This document shows, piece after piece, positions 1-12,100 of a stretch of DNA of 64,000 nucleotides. The stretch spans positions 122,790,605 through 122,854,604 of the forward strand of contig JBCFYV010000012.1 in the NCBI GenBank assembly GCA_039000515.1, given 5' to 3'. Source of the stretch: Timema cristinae. Taxonomy: Eukaryota; Arthropoda; Insecta; Phasmatodea; Timematidae. A model generated the notes under the pieces. It searched no databases, was not told the origin of the DNA, and worked only from the letters and a program-made list of their open reading frames with translations. The position numbers and the translations under genes are program-made. Numbering within the stretch: position 1 is the first letter of the stretch; each line of letters starts with the position of its first letter.

Positions 1-1250
1 CAGAAATTTTCTCTAGAGGGTGTTATTGTGTGCCCCACCCCCGGTGGATGATACCCCCTTCCAGCCCCTAATTTTGAAAACCCTCCTGGGAGGTCTTGAA
101 CAAAATATTCCAAGATTATCGCACTGGTAGTTCTTCACTTAATCAAGGTAAGATAAACTGGGTCCAATTTTCTAAATCCGGAGATAATAACATTTTCTAG
201 TTGTCAATAAAAGGCTAAGGTTGCCAGCTGGCTATAGGTGTACGATAGGGTATGTGTCCTAAAGTACAAAAACAATGAAGAAGAGTTCAAAAAAAGACAG
301 ATCCTAGGATGTATTAGTGGGTAATGTGGTCAGTGGTACAAGATTCGGATGGACATCTCTAGGTTTGCAAATCTCTCCTCCAAGTAGTACTGTGTATTAT
401 CACCTCAATAGAGGTGCGCTACTGTAGCTATGGTAGTCACCACACCAACCCCTCTCACCCCTTCTATGCTTCCACCCCTTACATACCACAATTAATCAAC
501 AAATCCTTTAAACTTTGTTGCTTGCTACTCAACAAAGGAAAAGTTGTCACCAAGTACTCTCCAAGGAGTGATGCCGAGTTTTGAGCCCTAATCTAAGTGT
601 TTTATAGAATGACGTCTAAATTCAAAGGACTAGGGCTTGAATCCCTGTCAAAGTACAATTTTTCTGAGTTACCTTAGGAAATTATTATTTACAGTCAATG
701 TGACATTTTTATTTAGTTTATCTATTACTGTAGGAATATAAAAATATAGTTTCTTTACTATATTTTAAAAAATTTAATCATTTCTTTTTGTTTTTTTCAG
801 TTCCATGTTTTTACAATCGCTATTTGCGCAACTATTTAAATACATGGTATAAGGAGGTTAGAAATAAAATAAGTGCACAACAATTTGTTTATACAGAAGA
901 TAAAAAAAATCAAAGTGAAAAACCATACTTTGTTCTGCTTTGAAAAATTGGAAATATATTTAAAAAATTTAATTGTCTGAAAAAATTTGTCAAAGTTGGT
1001 GATAATTTGTCATTTTTTAAATATTATTTCAATTAAATAGAATGTACACACTGTACGCCCAATTTACTTTACTAAGAGGCCCTACTGTTAACTTTTTCTA
1101 AACACCATCATTAAAAAAACATTGTATTCTAAGATCTAAAAATTATATCTGAATTAAATAAAACTTGGTAAACCATGTTTCCATTTAAAATAATTAATTT
1201 ATTACATAACATGTATATGAACCGTCTAAAACCAAGTTTTTCTATGTATT
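1..1250. other. AT-rich stretch without recognised feature
   Basis: I see no exon, transposon end or tandem array here. The sequence has many A and T runs, and no open frame has codon use like that of the real exons further right. Confidence 0.5.
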
Positions 1251-1326
1251 GCTTCATTTAGCACACAGGTGATTAACAGCTTAATTTAGCTTCATTTAGC
1301 ACACAGGTGATTAACAGCTTAATCCA
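1251..1326. repeat. 38-bp direct duplication
   Basis: The block beginning GCTTCATTTAGCACACAGG occurs twice back to back, starting at 1251 and again at 1289, with no difference over about 35 bases. This looks like a recent local slippage or repair duplication. Confidence 0.85.
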
Positions 1327-1329
1327 AGT

Positions 1330-1500
1330 GGGTAGAGATGAAGAAGGCAATTAAGAGGAAGTGAACCCGCATTGTGGTGGAGTGAAGATGGGAAAACCAT
1401 AGTGATATATCATTTGTGGAAAACAGTTAAATGTATATATATACATTTAACGGAAAAACCATATTCAGTTCACGCATACGAGATCCCCATCAAATTTGAT
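1330..1500 (-). mobile_element. SINE-A remnant (reverse)
   Basis: The segment contains decayed forms of the body of the tRNA-derived SINE-A seen whole at 37158-37415: 'aagaggaagtgaacccgcat', 'gggaaaaccat' and 'attcagttcacgcatacgagatcc'. It is interrupted by a TA-rich palindrome at 1426-1451. Confidence 0.5.
1426..1451. repeat. perfect 26-bp palindrome
   Basis: The two 13-base halves GTTAAATGTATAT and ATATACATTTAAC are exact reverse complements with no loop. It lies inside the SINE-A remnant. It could be a cruciform-prone site or a small insertion scar. Confidence 0.85.
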
Positions 1501-1934
1501 CAAACCAACGACTAGAAATGGCTAGAACACCGTTGTAGGTAACTAATCTTTGTAAACCAATATTTACTTTCTTTAGACACCTCGGAGCGAGAATTTTGTG
1601 ATCGTCAAAAATTCTAAATTGAGATCGTGATAAATATCGACGTTTCATGACAAACAAACAAACAAGTGTTTTTCGCAAGTCTGACTGTTTGTACCTTGTC
1701 TTGATCTAGAGCCAAAACTATTTTATCGATTGGGTTAAAACTTAGTATTTCGGATTTTCATAATGTCCCCCTGAGGGATTTTTGTAATTAAACATCTAAC
1801 CCTAAATTTAAGGATAGTTTATTGTAATACAAAAAGAGATTAAATATATTTTCTCGAAATTCACTCAGACGATTTTGATTAATCTTGATATCTAAACACT
1901 GTTTATCATTATAAACACGATGGAAATTTTAATT

Positions 1935-2085
1935 TTCTCATGAACGTTTGAGTGGAAAATGGTTAGGGAAAACCACTCTCAGTCTACCCGACCGGGATTG
2001 AACCCAAATTTCCCCTCACCGCCAGTCTAGTCGGTTGAGAGTGTAACGCCTTAGACTACGTGACCACCTAAGTGGGTTGACTATG
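1935..2085 (-). mobile_element. SINE-A copy (reverse)
   Basis: The order 'gtggaaaatggtt', 'aaccactctcagt', 'cccgaccgggattgaaccc' and 'cgccttagac' is the reverse complement of the head and body of SINE-A, including its B-box region. Confidence 0.75.
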
Positions 2086-2763
2086 ATTAATAATGTTCTT
2101 ATTGGGTTTTAGGGGGCTACCTTTAACACAAACTTAAGTAATATCACGAAAAATAATTAGATTTTATTAGATTACTAAAAAAAACTTGTAGGTTCCATAA
2201 AAACTCGATATTGTTCTGAGATCCACAGTAATAAATTCACCTTTATCAAAGATTGGGGTAACAAGGGGAAGAAGGGAAACTGAGTCTATAAAATCGCTTA
2301 TTAAAGTTGTAACTTTGACGAACTGTTCTCCGAAGAGAAGGCATTTCCGTCATAAAGCGGCGGAAAAAAAATAGTCCCTTTATTAACATCGAGAGTGGAG
2401 ATAGCAAAATAAAGAACGAGTACAATATTAACCCTCCCGTGCTCTCTCCATCAAGATTTTTCCATTACTCTGCGTTGCTGTGTGAGAGCTATTGAACCGA
2501 TATTACCATATCAAAGGAACTGTTCTGCGTTTGACAGACAAAGGCGCTACTTGGGACGTATCAACGGGTGGATAGTGTGCATGTTGCATTTTATTTGTCG
2601 AGAATATGCAATTGTTTGTACTTGTGGTACTAAAAGTGGGCAGGCTCTTCTAAAAATCATGATTTTAAGAAAAGGAGCTAATTAACAAACTAACGAAGGA
2701 TATAGCTAATATCTGGTTTAAGAAACAAGCTGTTAAATGTTGATAATTATTTCTTTTAAAACT
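2086..2763. other. unassigned AT-rich spacer
   Basis: No supported feature. A 67-codon open frame at 2482-2685 has no recognisable domain and no splice context. I treat it as chance. Confidence 0.45.
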
Positions 2764-4470
2764 ACACAACCTCCAAGGCTAGATGGTAGCTGTACCACTG
2801 TTGTTACAAGGCTGGGTATAGTACAACCTCCCAGCTAGATGGTAGCTGTACCACTGTTGTTACAAGGCTGGGTATAGTACAACCTCCCCAGCTAGATGGT
2901 AGCTGTACCACTGTTGTTACAAGGCTGGGTATAGTACAACCTCCAAGGCTAGATGGTAGCTGTACCACTGTTGTTACAAGGCTGGGTATAGTACAGCCTC
3001 CCCAGCTAGATGGTAGCTGTACCACTGTTGTTACAAGGCTGGGTATAGTACAGCCTCCCAGCTAGATGGTAGCTGTACCACTGTTGTTACAAGGCTGGGT
3101 ATAGTACAACCTCCAAGGCTAGATGGTAGCTGTACCACTGTTGTTACAAGGCTGGGTATAGTACAACCTCCAAGGCTAGATGGTAGCTGTACCACTGTTG
3201 TTACAAGGCTGGGTATAGTACAGCCTCCCAGCTAGATGGTAGCTGTACCACTGTTGTTACAAGGCTGGGTATAGTACAGCCTCCCCAGCTAGATGGTAGC
3301 TGTACCACTGTTGTTACAAGGCTGGGTATAGTACAGCCTCCCCAGCTAGATGGTAGCTGTACCACTGTTGTTACAAGGCTGGGTATAGTACAACCTCCCA
3401 GCTAGATGGTAGCTGTACCACTGTTGTTACAAGGCTGGGTATAGTACAACCTCCCAGCTAGATGGTAGCTGTACCACTGTTGTTACAAGGCTGGGTATAG
3501 TACAACCTCCAAGGCTAGATGGTAGCTGTACCACTGTTGTTACAAGGCTGGGTATAGTACAACCTCCCCAGCTAGATGGTAGCTGTACCACTGTTGTTAC
3601 AAGGCTGGGTATAGTACAACCTCCAAGGCTAGATGGTAGCTGTACCACTGTTGTTACAAGGCTGGGTATAGTACAGCCTCCCCAGCTAGATGGTAGCTGT
3701 ACCACTGTTGTTACAAGGCTGGGTATAGTACAGCCTCCCCAGCTAGATGGTAGCTGTACCACTGTTGTTACAAGGCTGGGTATAGTGCAGCCTCCCAGCT
3801 AGATGGTAGCTGTACCACTGTTGTTACAAGGCTGGGTATAGTACAGCCTCCCCAGCTAGATGGTAGCTGTACCACTGTTGTTACAAGGCTGGGTATAGTA
3901 CAGCCTCCCCAGCTAGATGGTAGCTGTACCACTGTTGTTACAAGGCTGGGTATAGTACAACCTCCCAGCTAGATGGTAGCTGTACCACTGTTGTTACAAG
4001 GCTGGGTATAGTACAGCCTCTCCAGCTAGATGGTAGCTGTACCACTGTTGTTACAAGGCTGGGTATAGTGCAGCCTCTCCAGCTAGATGGTAGCTGTACC
4101 ACTGTTGTTACAAGGCTGGGTATAGTACAACCTCCCCAGCTAGATGGTAGCTGTACCACTGTTGTTACAAGGCTGGGTATAGTACAACCTCCCCAGCTAG
4201 ATGGTAGCTGTACCACTGTTGTTACAAGGCTGGGTATAGTACAACCTCCCCAGCTAGATGGTAGCTGTACCACTGTTGTTAAAAGGCTGGGTATAGTACA
4301 GCCTCCAAGGCTAGATGGTAGCTGTACCACTGTTGTTACAAGGCTGGGTATAGTACAACCTCCCCAGCTAGATGGTAGCTGTACCACTGTTGTTACAAGG
4401 CTGGGTATAGTACAGCCTCCCCAGCTAGATGGTAGCTGTACCACTGTTGTTACAAGGCTGGGTATAGTGC
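2764..4470. repeat. 57-bp minisatellite, about 30 units
   Basis: A unit built on AGATGGTAGCTGTACCACTG followed by TTGTTACAAGGCTGGGTATA and a short variable linker repeats about 30 times. The linker (ccccagct, cccagct or ccaaggct) makes units 55 to 57 bases long. Between linker changes the units are almost identical, which points to recent homogenisation. Because 57 is a multiple of three, stop-free frames with a 19-residue period appear on both strands. These are by-products, not genes. The array ends about 270 bases left of the left inverted arm at 4745. Confidence 0.95.
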
Positions 4471-4744
4471 CAAGTCGGGGTTGGAAGACTTCCTATCGCC
4501 CTAGAGGCAACTGATCTAAATCGGACGGAACAAGACTAGCGATGTGGTATCGATACTGTACTCAGTAAAAGTACCGGGAGAAACATATAAATGTTGGACT
4601 AGTATCGAAAGAAAGGTATCTATAACAGTAAATATTGGTATAAACTTCTTTTTTCCAAAATCCTTTTTCGCTATCAAACTTATTGTTTTAAATTCTACAA
4701 TTCACTTATGGGAGGTTCCATTATTTAACTGAATTCGTTGTTTA

Positions 4745-5371
4745 TATACTTTATCAATATATATATAGTAAACTATTGACAAATAATAGAAAAATGGATG
4801 TCTTGCTCGGCTTTATCTAATTAAACCACGTAAATAAACTTTTCAACTTCGTCTGCTTGGGCACCCTTGAGTTGATTGTGTGCATTGAGTTCTACCGCAG
4901 CATGAATGAAGATAACATAAAAATAGTTCCTTTCGATACCAAAATGTGAGTACTAATATTAGTAAATATACTAGTATCGTAAGGAAAATAACAATAGTAG
5001 TAAAGTATCGATACTTTTTTCACATTCCACAAGAGACTTACAGCTCCTGCCTGTAGGATGTTTCTCATCCGTTAATCTCAGGAAAGTGCCTGCTCGTGGT
5101 GGCCCTTGGTCAACGTCTAGAGGGCTTGCCCGATGGGCTGTTAGATCTCTGTCGAGGTAGTCTGAATGAGAGTGAATATGGGGGAGGGGCTACTCGCCAC
5201 AAATTAAGCGTTTGGTGGAGGTACCTTCCGGGAAAGCTGATCGAGCCACCTTTATTAAGTCCCTTCTGGACAACTCAGGTTGAAAGATCTTTTAGAGTGA
5301 TTCCTGAGGGCAGGCACCTGTAATCCTCCAGGGGTTAACGTCCCTAAGTGAGCGTTTAGCACTCACGGAAG
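4745..5371 (+). mobile_element. left arm of a long inverted repeat
   Basis: Read outward to inward, this arm matches the reverse complement of 15440-16345. Shared blocks include 'ctttatcaatata' and 'ttgacaaataat' at the outer end, then 'aaataaactttt', 'acttcg', 'taacataaaaatagttcc', 'ttagtaaatatactagtatc', 'gtaaagtatcgatact' and 'cttgcccgatgggctgttag', and at the inner end 'gttaacgtccctaagtg' and 'actcacggaag'. The arm lacks about 270 bases that the right arm carries at about 15920-16190. It may be the terminal inverted repeat of an 11.6-kb element or one of two inverted copies of a repeat family. I found no clear target duplication. Confidence 0.75.
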
Positions 5372-6180
5372 TAACACCGATAAAATCTATCCAAAGCGGC
5401 TTTCCCAGTTGTCAGGTGATGCCAGTGGTCGATGGAACGGAGTTATTGATTGCTAAATGTCCTGCTACGCATGTAAAAGTGCGTGACAACACTTGAAGGA
5501 CTCAGCCATGATCGGTTAGAGGAACCTTAAAAGAGGTGTTTGTTCCCCAGATAAGTGGATACTACACCCTAATAAGGAAGGTTATATTCCACCTTATAAA
5601 GTCTCTCGATTTTAATAAGGTGTCAGAGTAGCTACATGGTGTTTTCCTTAATGTTACTCCAAGCTGCTGAGTAAATTAGGGTCAATAATTCGGGAAACCA
5701 TTGTCACATCTAAGGCTGAGTTCCTGATCTCCTGTGACGGAGTCGTTACACTTAGGGAGGAGCAAACGCCTCCCACCAAGGGATTTGGGGGTGTTAGCGA
5801 GCCACCCAGTCATCACAGGATCACGGATTAGCAAGGATCCCTGTTGCAACAAAATGGCCACTGCGTGTAGCTTCGCACGCGATTACGTGTTTAAGTACAT
5901 TTCTCAGAGATTGGATCACACTAGGTAGGAAAGGGGGGGGGGGGGGGATAGAGTCCAACTGGAATTAAGTTTAACAATCGTCGTGTCGTCTCCAAAAAGT
6001 ATCAGAATCTCTTTAAAGGCACAGGAAGATGGCAGCGAGGAGTGCGCGGAACAGCCACGTCTTCTAGTCACCCTTTTGGTGGGCGAGACCTTCCTGTTTG
6101 CCTCTTGGTTCAGTTCTGTTTTGGTGCGCAAGCAGCGAACTAGGGTGGTGATCGTGTTCACTGTGAGGTGAGTCATCCTG
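5372..6180. other. moderately GC-rich unassigned segment inside the left arm
   Basis: This stretch continues inward from the left arm and is less AT-rich than its surroundings. It carries a run of about 15 G at 5933-5947. Open frames on both strands (5734-5928 plus, 5916-6176 minus) show no domain. It may be an internal part of the same repeat family, but no second copy exists in the window. Confidence 0.35.
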
Positions 6181-8100
6181 GCTAGAAGGTGAGTAATGTA
6201 ATTCGTACTTTTTGTTGTAACTCAATTACAATATTTTAGCGTAGTTAGTGTATATGAGACAAATAGAGGAACACAAAAATTGATTAAACCAAAATAAAAT
6301 CCCTTATTAAAAGAGAATGTTTAAAAAAATATTTCCTTCTATCAATATGCTGAGTATATTTTACTAGCTAATATTTTATAAATAGATGTATTGAAAAATA
6401 TTAAAATGATTATCATGGGGAAGTTATTATAGAATATAAACACTTTAGAGTAAGGATATTCAACTAGTTATCGAAGCAAGCCACTTTAAAATTCTTTAAT
6501 ATTTGCAGGTCAGACATTTAATTCAAATTATGGCAGTAATTTAGAACATTATTGGATTACGTTTTTGTAGTTTAAAAAGGGTAGGTGAGAATGAAACTTG
6601 ATTTGAAATTAAATATAATATTTATATATTTTATTGAGATTGTAATCTTCGAGCTTATTTTATTACTACTAAAAGTAGAAAGATCCATTCTATTAAACTT
6701 ACACTAAGACTAATTACAAGCAAAGCACTCCGCTATTATTATAAATAACGCACGAACAATAAGCCAGGAAAACATCAACTGGCATGACATCGGCTGCTGT
6801 TGGGTGGAGAGGATAAGAGGTGTGAGTCACTCTCAACCCCCTTCACCAGCATTGTTCTAGGTATAAAGCAAGATGATGTTAATTAGCTCAGCTGTTATGT
6901 GGTGGTGCTTGGGAGAGTACGGTCTATAGTTGGGACGCTGAGGAGTACCGGGTCTAGGTGGTAGACGCACGCTGCCAGGAGGTAGCTCACACTCCCTTGT
7001 AAAAACATGATGATGGTGCCAAGGACCTAGTAACAGTGGACTTACAGATTCCCTTACCACTGATAAAAGACTGAACCTCTCTCTGGCCGTTCAAGGTCAG
7101 GTACCTCTAAATACCGTCTGAACTATACGAAGTTTCTCAAGTGATACAATACTCAGCCTTTCAATACGCAGATCTTAGAAGGCCACCAATTGAACAGCCC
7201 TGCCTTAAGAGTGTCAATAAATTTGAAATAATTACAACTAAACAATAGAAGTGTGATCAGTGCCAAGTTTTTAAATTTCACGTAACAGCTTATAGATTTT
7301 TCAGGCCAAAACTCTAATGAGTCTATTTGCCTAGTATGTTTAAATACATTTTATACTATTATGTTTATTTAACATCAAGTTTCACAATTAATGCCTCATT
7401 GAAATAAATAATATTAAGGATATGCATGTGATAATGTAAGAAGTTTAATCAAATGTTTTATTATGAATTTTCCTTTTCATTCTTGGGTTATTGGGCTATT
7501 TTATTTCATATTGTTCGCTCAATCATTGAGACTTATTTCAAAATGCTCACTCTACAGTTTTTTCCTCTCATTATAGCCAAGTTAAATAACGACACAACTA
7601 ACATTTTTCTTCATCTCCTACACGACCTAAGAATATTTTTTAAACAATTGGAGGGATATCATATGAATCTCATAAAAGTTTTTTTTTAATTACCTGATTG
7701 ATTTAATGCCATACTCTTTAGTAAATTATATTTCGTATCTCAATTCAAATTCTGCTAGTATATCAGAATGTTATAAGCATGGGCGCAATTCAAATATGTT
7801 AGAGAAGTTTGAACCATTACCTTATCATTTTATGACTTAGATAATATGGTGAGAAAAGGAAATAATATGAAAATAAGGTTTAGTGTAAAATACATATCAA
7901 CTGTAATAATTGATTGATCCTGATTTTTAATATCTATAAATTTGTTTGGTTCTGCAATAAATATATTAGTTTTATAAAATTGATCTCTTAACATTGTATG
8001 TAGGGGAAATTTAAATAACATATTACCAATCTAAGGTTTTCACAAACTCAATATCTTATTAATAGAAAAATCGAGGATTTTGCGGCCATAAAAGGCTACT
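6181..8100. other. AT-rich spacer
   Basis: Nothing recognisable on either strand. The short open frames at 7453-7689 and 7830-8021 are rich in Phe, Ile and Leu, as expected of chance frames in AT-rich DNA. Confidence 0.4.
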
Positions 8101-8104
8101 CAGT

Positions 8105-8275
8105 ACAAAATTATTTTTAAATTGAAAAATGACACCTGGACACGGGAATCAAATTCGGGACCTTTGGCTAATTACGCCAATCCTCTATTGACTGCGCCAT
8201 CCAGGAATCGTCCGGTGCCCAGGTCATTCTTCAGTGATATTTTAAGGCACAGTCTAGTATGGACATGCAGAAATC
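8105..8275 (-). mobile_element. SINE-D copy (reverse, tRNA-like head)
   Basis: The sequence 'cgggaatcaaattcgggacc' followed by 'ctattgactgcgccatcc' is a reversed tRNA-like head, and the flank 'cccaggtcattcttcagtga' recurs in decayed form at 57150-57270. It is not a functional tRNA because the stems do not pair. Confidence 0.6.
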
Positions 8276-8447
8276 ACCAGCTATAAATGTGTACTCAATT
8301 AATATCACAAGGTACTAGATAACGTAGCCATAATTGACTTGCTAGTTGGCTTTATGCTGTAAAATACACAATTATAACTGTACCGGCTCACATATAAAGA
8401 TGGATTAAATAGCATAACTAAGTTATTTGTTATTAAGATTGGAGATA

Positions 8448-8545
8448 TATATTCTGTGATTAGAGCATTGGCATACTAAACTAAAGGTCCTGGGTTCGAT
8501 TCCCGTGTTCAGGTATCATTTTTCAATTTTAAAGACTACGATATT
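8448..8545 (+). mobile_element. SINE-D head fragment (forward)
   Basis: 'gattagagcattggcatact' and 'cctgggttcgattcccgtg' give A-box-like and B-box sequence, followed by 'caggtatcatttttcaattt', which is the reverse complement of the flank of the 8105-8275 copy. The two copies face each other 170 bases apart. Confidence 0.6.
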
Positions 8546-8704
8546 TAGATGCGGTTGCAACCGTAACTTAAAAATAAAGATCTTTACTATCTAATTACAT
8601 CCAAACAGCAAAAAATATTTCATCTGTATGGACAAATTTTATGTATTAATAATTTTAAGTCTAATAAGACACATTTATTCTTTAATTGTTTTATTAGCTT
8701 TGCC

Positions 8705-9123
8705 CCTTCATGTTTCTAATTTTTACCTCCGCCCATAGCTCATTTGGAGGACCCTTATTCTTTACATGTCCTCTTAGACTGTGTTCCAACATGTTTACAA
8801 CTACCTCTCACATTCATCTGTTTAGAGCACCCTTTTTCTTTTCATGTTTTCCTAGTCTGGATTTCTCCGTGTATAATAAACCTACCTCCCAACTTGATCA
8901 ATTTACCACACCTTGTTTCTTTACCTTTATTCTTAAACTCAGCTCCTTTGTGTTTAATACATTTATAGCTTCTGTCCAGCCTAAATACCTCCGTGTATAC
9001 ATAATCTATCACTCCACAAAACATACTTAAGAGCACCCCTCTTATTTACACATCTATCTAGGCTGAGACTCTCCTTGTTACTAAAGTTTCCTCTCACCTG
9101 ATCACATCTAGAACAAACTTCAT
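8705..9123 (-). pseudogene. decayed zinc-finger repeats beyond the stop
   Basis: On the minus strand this stretch keeps the 80-base rhythm of the finger array just upstream ('TGTAAAGAATAAGGGT', 'CCATGTTT' in reverse, and similar blocks), but the reading frame is broken by stops and indels. For example, one unit reads C-K-E-stop-G. I count roughly five degraded units. They show that the array was once longer and that its 3' end is no longer under coding constraint. Confidence 0.65.
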
Positions 9124-12100
9124 TTATTCTGTTTCTCCTTGTTTAATACAATCACCTACGTCCAGAGACAATTTAGAGCACCCTTCTTCTTTACATGTAA
9201 CTTTTGTCAGTATTCCTCCATGTTTAATACACTTACCTCCCCTCTGAGCCCATCTATTGCAACATTCTTCATTACATTTTTTCCTAGTCATTGTTCCTCC
9301 ATGTTTCACACACCTACCTCCTTTTATAGCCCATTTAGAGCACCCTTCTTCTTTACATGTATCTATTGACATTTTTCCTCCATGTTTACTACACTTACCT
9401 CCCCTCCTAGCCCTTCTAGAGCAACCTTCTTCATTACATTTTTTCCTAGCCTGTGTTCCTCCATGTTTCATGCATCTACCTCCTCTCAAAGCCAATTTAG
9501 AGCACCCTTCTTCATTACATTTCTTCATAGAACTTGTACCTCCATGTCTTATACATTACCTCCCCCAAAGAATATTTAGAGCAGCCTTCTGCTTTACAAG
9601 TCTTACTGATTCTAGTTCCTCCATGTTTAGAACATTTACCTCCTCCCGGGGAAATCTAGTACACTCTTCTTCGTTACAAGACCTCTTTGTTCCCCCATGT
9701 TTAGTACACTTACCTCCCCCCGAGCAAGAGTGGAGCATCCTTCTTCCCTACATGTCCTCTTTGCCTGAACACCTCCATGTTTAGTACACTTACCTCCCCG
9801 CCGAGCAAGAGTAGAGCACCCTTCTTCCCTACAAGTCTTCTTTGTTCCCCATGTTTAAAACACTTACCTCCCACCCGAGCAAGAGTAGAGCACCCTTCTT
9901 CCCTACATGTCCTCTTTGCCTGGACACCTCCATTCTTAATACACTTACCTCCCCCCCTAGCAAAAGTAGAGCACCCTTCTTCCCTACATGTCCTCTTTGC
10001 CACAACACCTCCATGCTTAATACACTTACCTGCCCTCCTAGCAAAAGTAGAGCACCCTTTTTCATTACACTTTTTTTTCTTAGTTATAATCCTTCCATAT
10101 CTAAAACATTTTCCTTCCTCCAAAGTCCATTTAGAACACCCTTCTACATTACAAGTCTTACTAATTCCTGCATGTTTAAGATATCTACCTTCCCCCCGGG
10201 AATATCTTGAACATTCTTCTTCTTTACAAGTCTTTCTTGTTCTTCCTTGCTTAATACATTTACGTTCGAACAAATGCCATTTAGAGCACACTTCTTCTTT
10301 ACATTTCTTCCAAGATTTGGTCTTTTCTTTTTCAATAATTTTACCTTCCACCTTAGACTTAACTGGTGGACTAAAACCATTTAATTTTCCATTGTGTTTC
10401 TGAAAGGTAGAGAATTACTACAATAAATTTAATAATGAGCTATTGAATTAATTTACAGTAGAGAGAAGATTAAAAAAATATTCTTTGTTCTAGCTGTTCT
10501 AATTTGAGATATAATATAGTTTATGTCACCTTGTCAACTTCGCACATGATCACTGTGGAAGCATTTAGAGTTATTTTTGGGTCTTCGTAGCTTGACAACT
10601 ATTGGTTAGATTATTTTAAAATCTAAGATTTAATCACAAACTCATTGAAAGATACTGAATTCCACAACCATACATCATAGCATAGATATTGTGATTAAAT
10701 AATTTTGTTAAAAACCTTCCCACCAACCAGAAACCACAGACACTTATCAAATCCCACACCTTTAAAATATATTGAATAAACTTCAGATGAACAGGAGGGA
10801 AATTTTTTTTCAAGAGTAATTAGAAATCTCAATCTCAGTATTTATGAATACCACACAGAGCTTTAAGTAAATCTTATTTTTTTGTAAATGCATTCAAAAG
10901 TAATTACCTGTGTGTGATTTCCGGTTGTTATAAAGCTGTCTGATATGCGTTCTAGCTTCACACAGCAGGGTTTAAAGTCGTCCATTTCAAATTTAATTGG
11001 AATAACCATAGCTTCTTGTGTGTTTGTGTCAACCTGGTATCCAAAAAGTTTATAATCAAATTTAAAAAATATATTAAAATTGTGACTTAATTTTTTATCT
11101 TTTTTCTTCCATTGACATTGGATTTAGAAGAGTTGGGAAAGCATCAGCTAAACCAATCTTTTTTAAATGCTATGATAGGATTTATATTTTATTACAATAT
11201 AAGTTCTGATACAAACTAATTTCAAGATGATGAAAAAATGAATTTAAAATAAATATCTGACTATCACTGTAAATATTAATATTTAATATAATAAAGAGTA
11301 ATGCTATTTAATCCATCATAAATTGACGAATACAAAAGAAAATGTGTTTTTTTTTTTTCTATTTTTCAAATTTAGTGTGAACTTTTGCCTTTTTTTTAAT
11401 AAATGTTTTTTCTTCTTTCATCAATATATTAAAATAATGAAATGATACTTATTGTTAAAATGATTTTATTAAATTAATAACCTTTAATTTTGACGTTTTT
11501 TTAGCTAAACATTCTAACTCGTTTAAAATTTTTAGGTTGATTTTCTTATAAATTACTTATCTATAAGGACAATTTTCCTACTAGAATCCTACTAAGAGTT
11601 TTTCAAAATATTATTCATAAGAATATCAAGTTGTAATTCCAAAAATGGTTCAATCCCTATAGATTAGTACTTTTGATTTTAAGAATCAGATAATTAAAAT
11701 CATCAAACAGATGAAATTGGATGAGTGAAACATATACTTTTTGAGTGGAAGGGTAAAATATTTAGACACTCCCAAAAAATATTAATCTTTTACTTGACAT
11801 AATTATTAACAATCTTGTCCTTGACACGTTATTTACATACTAATCGTTTTCTTTAACACAATTTACCATTAAATTCATTAATTTTTTTATTTATTATACT
11901 TTTAAGTGTGTGAAGAAAATTATTTTCTTTATGTTCATACATTTTATAAAACTTAATATCAAGATTTCTGAAAGTTAAATTGTACCTTTTTGTAGGAAAG
12001 AGCTTGCTAGCTATTATTAATTTTTTTAAATATATTATATAATTGTGGAAATGTAATAACAATTTATTACCTTTATATTTTCTAAAATTGTTAGAAATCC

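Noticed and set aside
2764..4470. Possible CRISPR array
   Set aside because: Units are contiguous, with no unique spacers between repeats, and the genome is eukaryotic.
2804..4514. Long open frames on both strands with a 19-residue repeat
   Set aside because: They arise because the 57-bp unit is a multiple of three. Both strands are open, and composition follows the DNA repeat, so there is no sign of coding.
9139..10403. Plus-strand frames up to 208 codons across 9139-10403
   Set aside because: They are antisense shadows of the finger array, whose low stop density on the other strand follows from the repeated codons. The Cys/His pattern is only on the minus strand.
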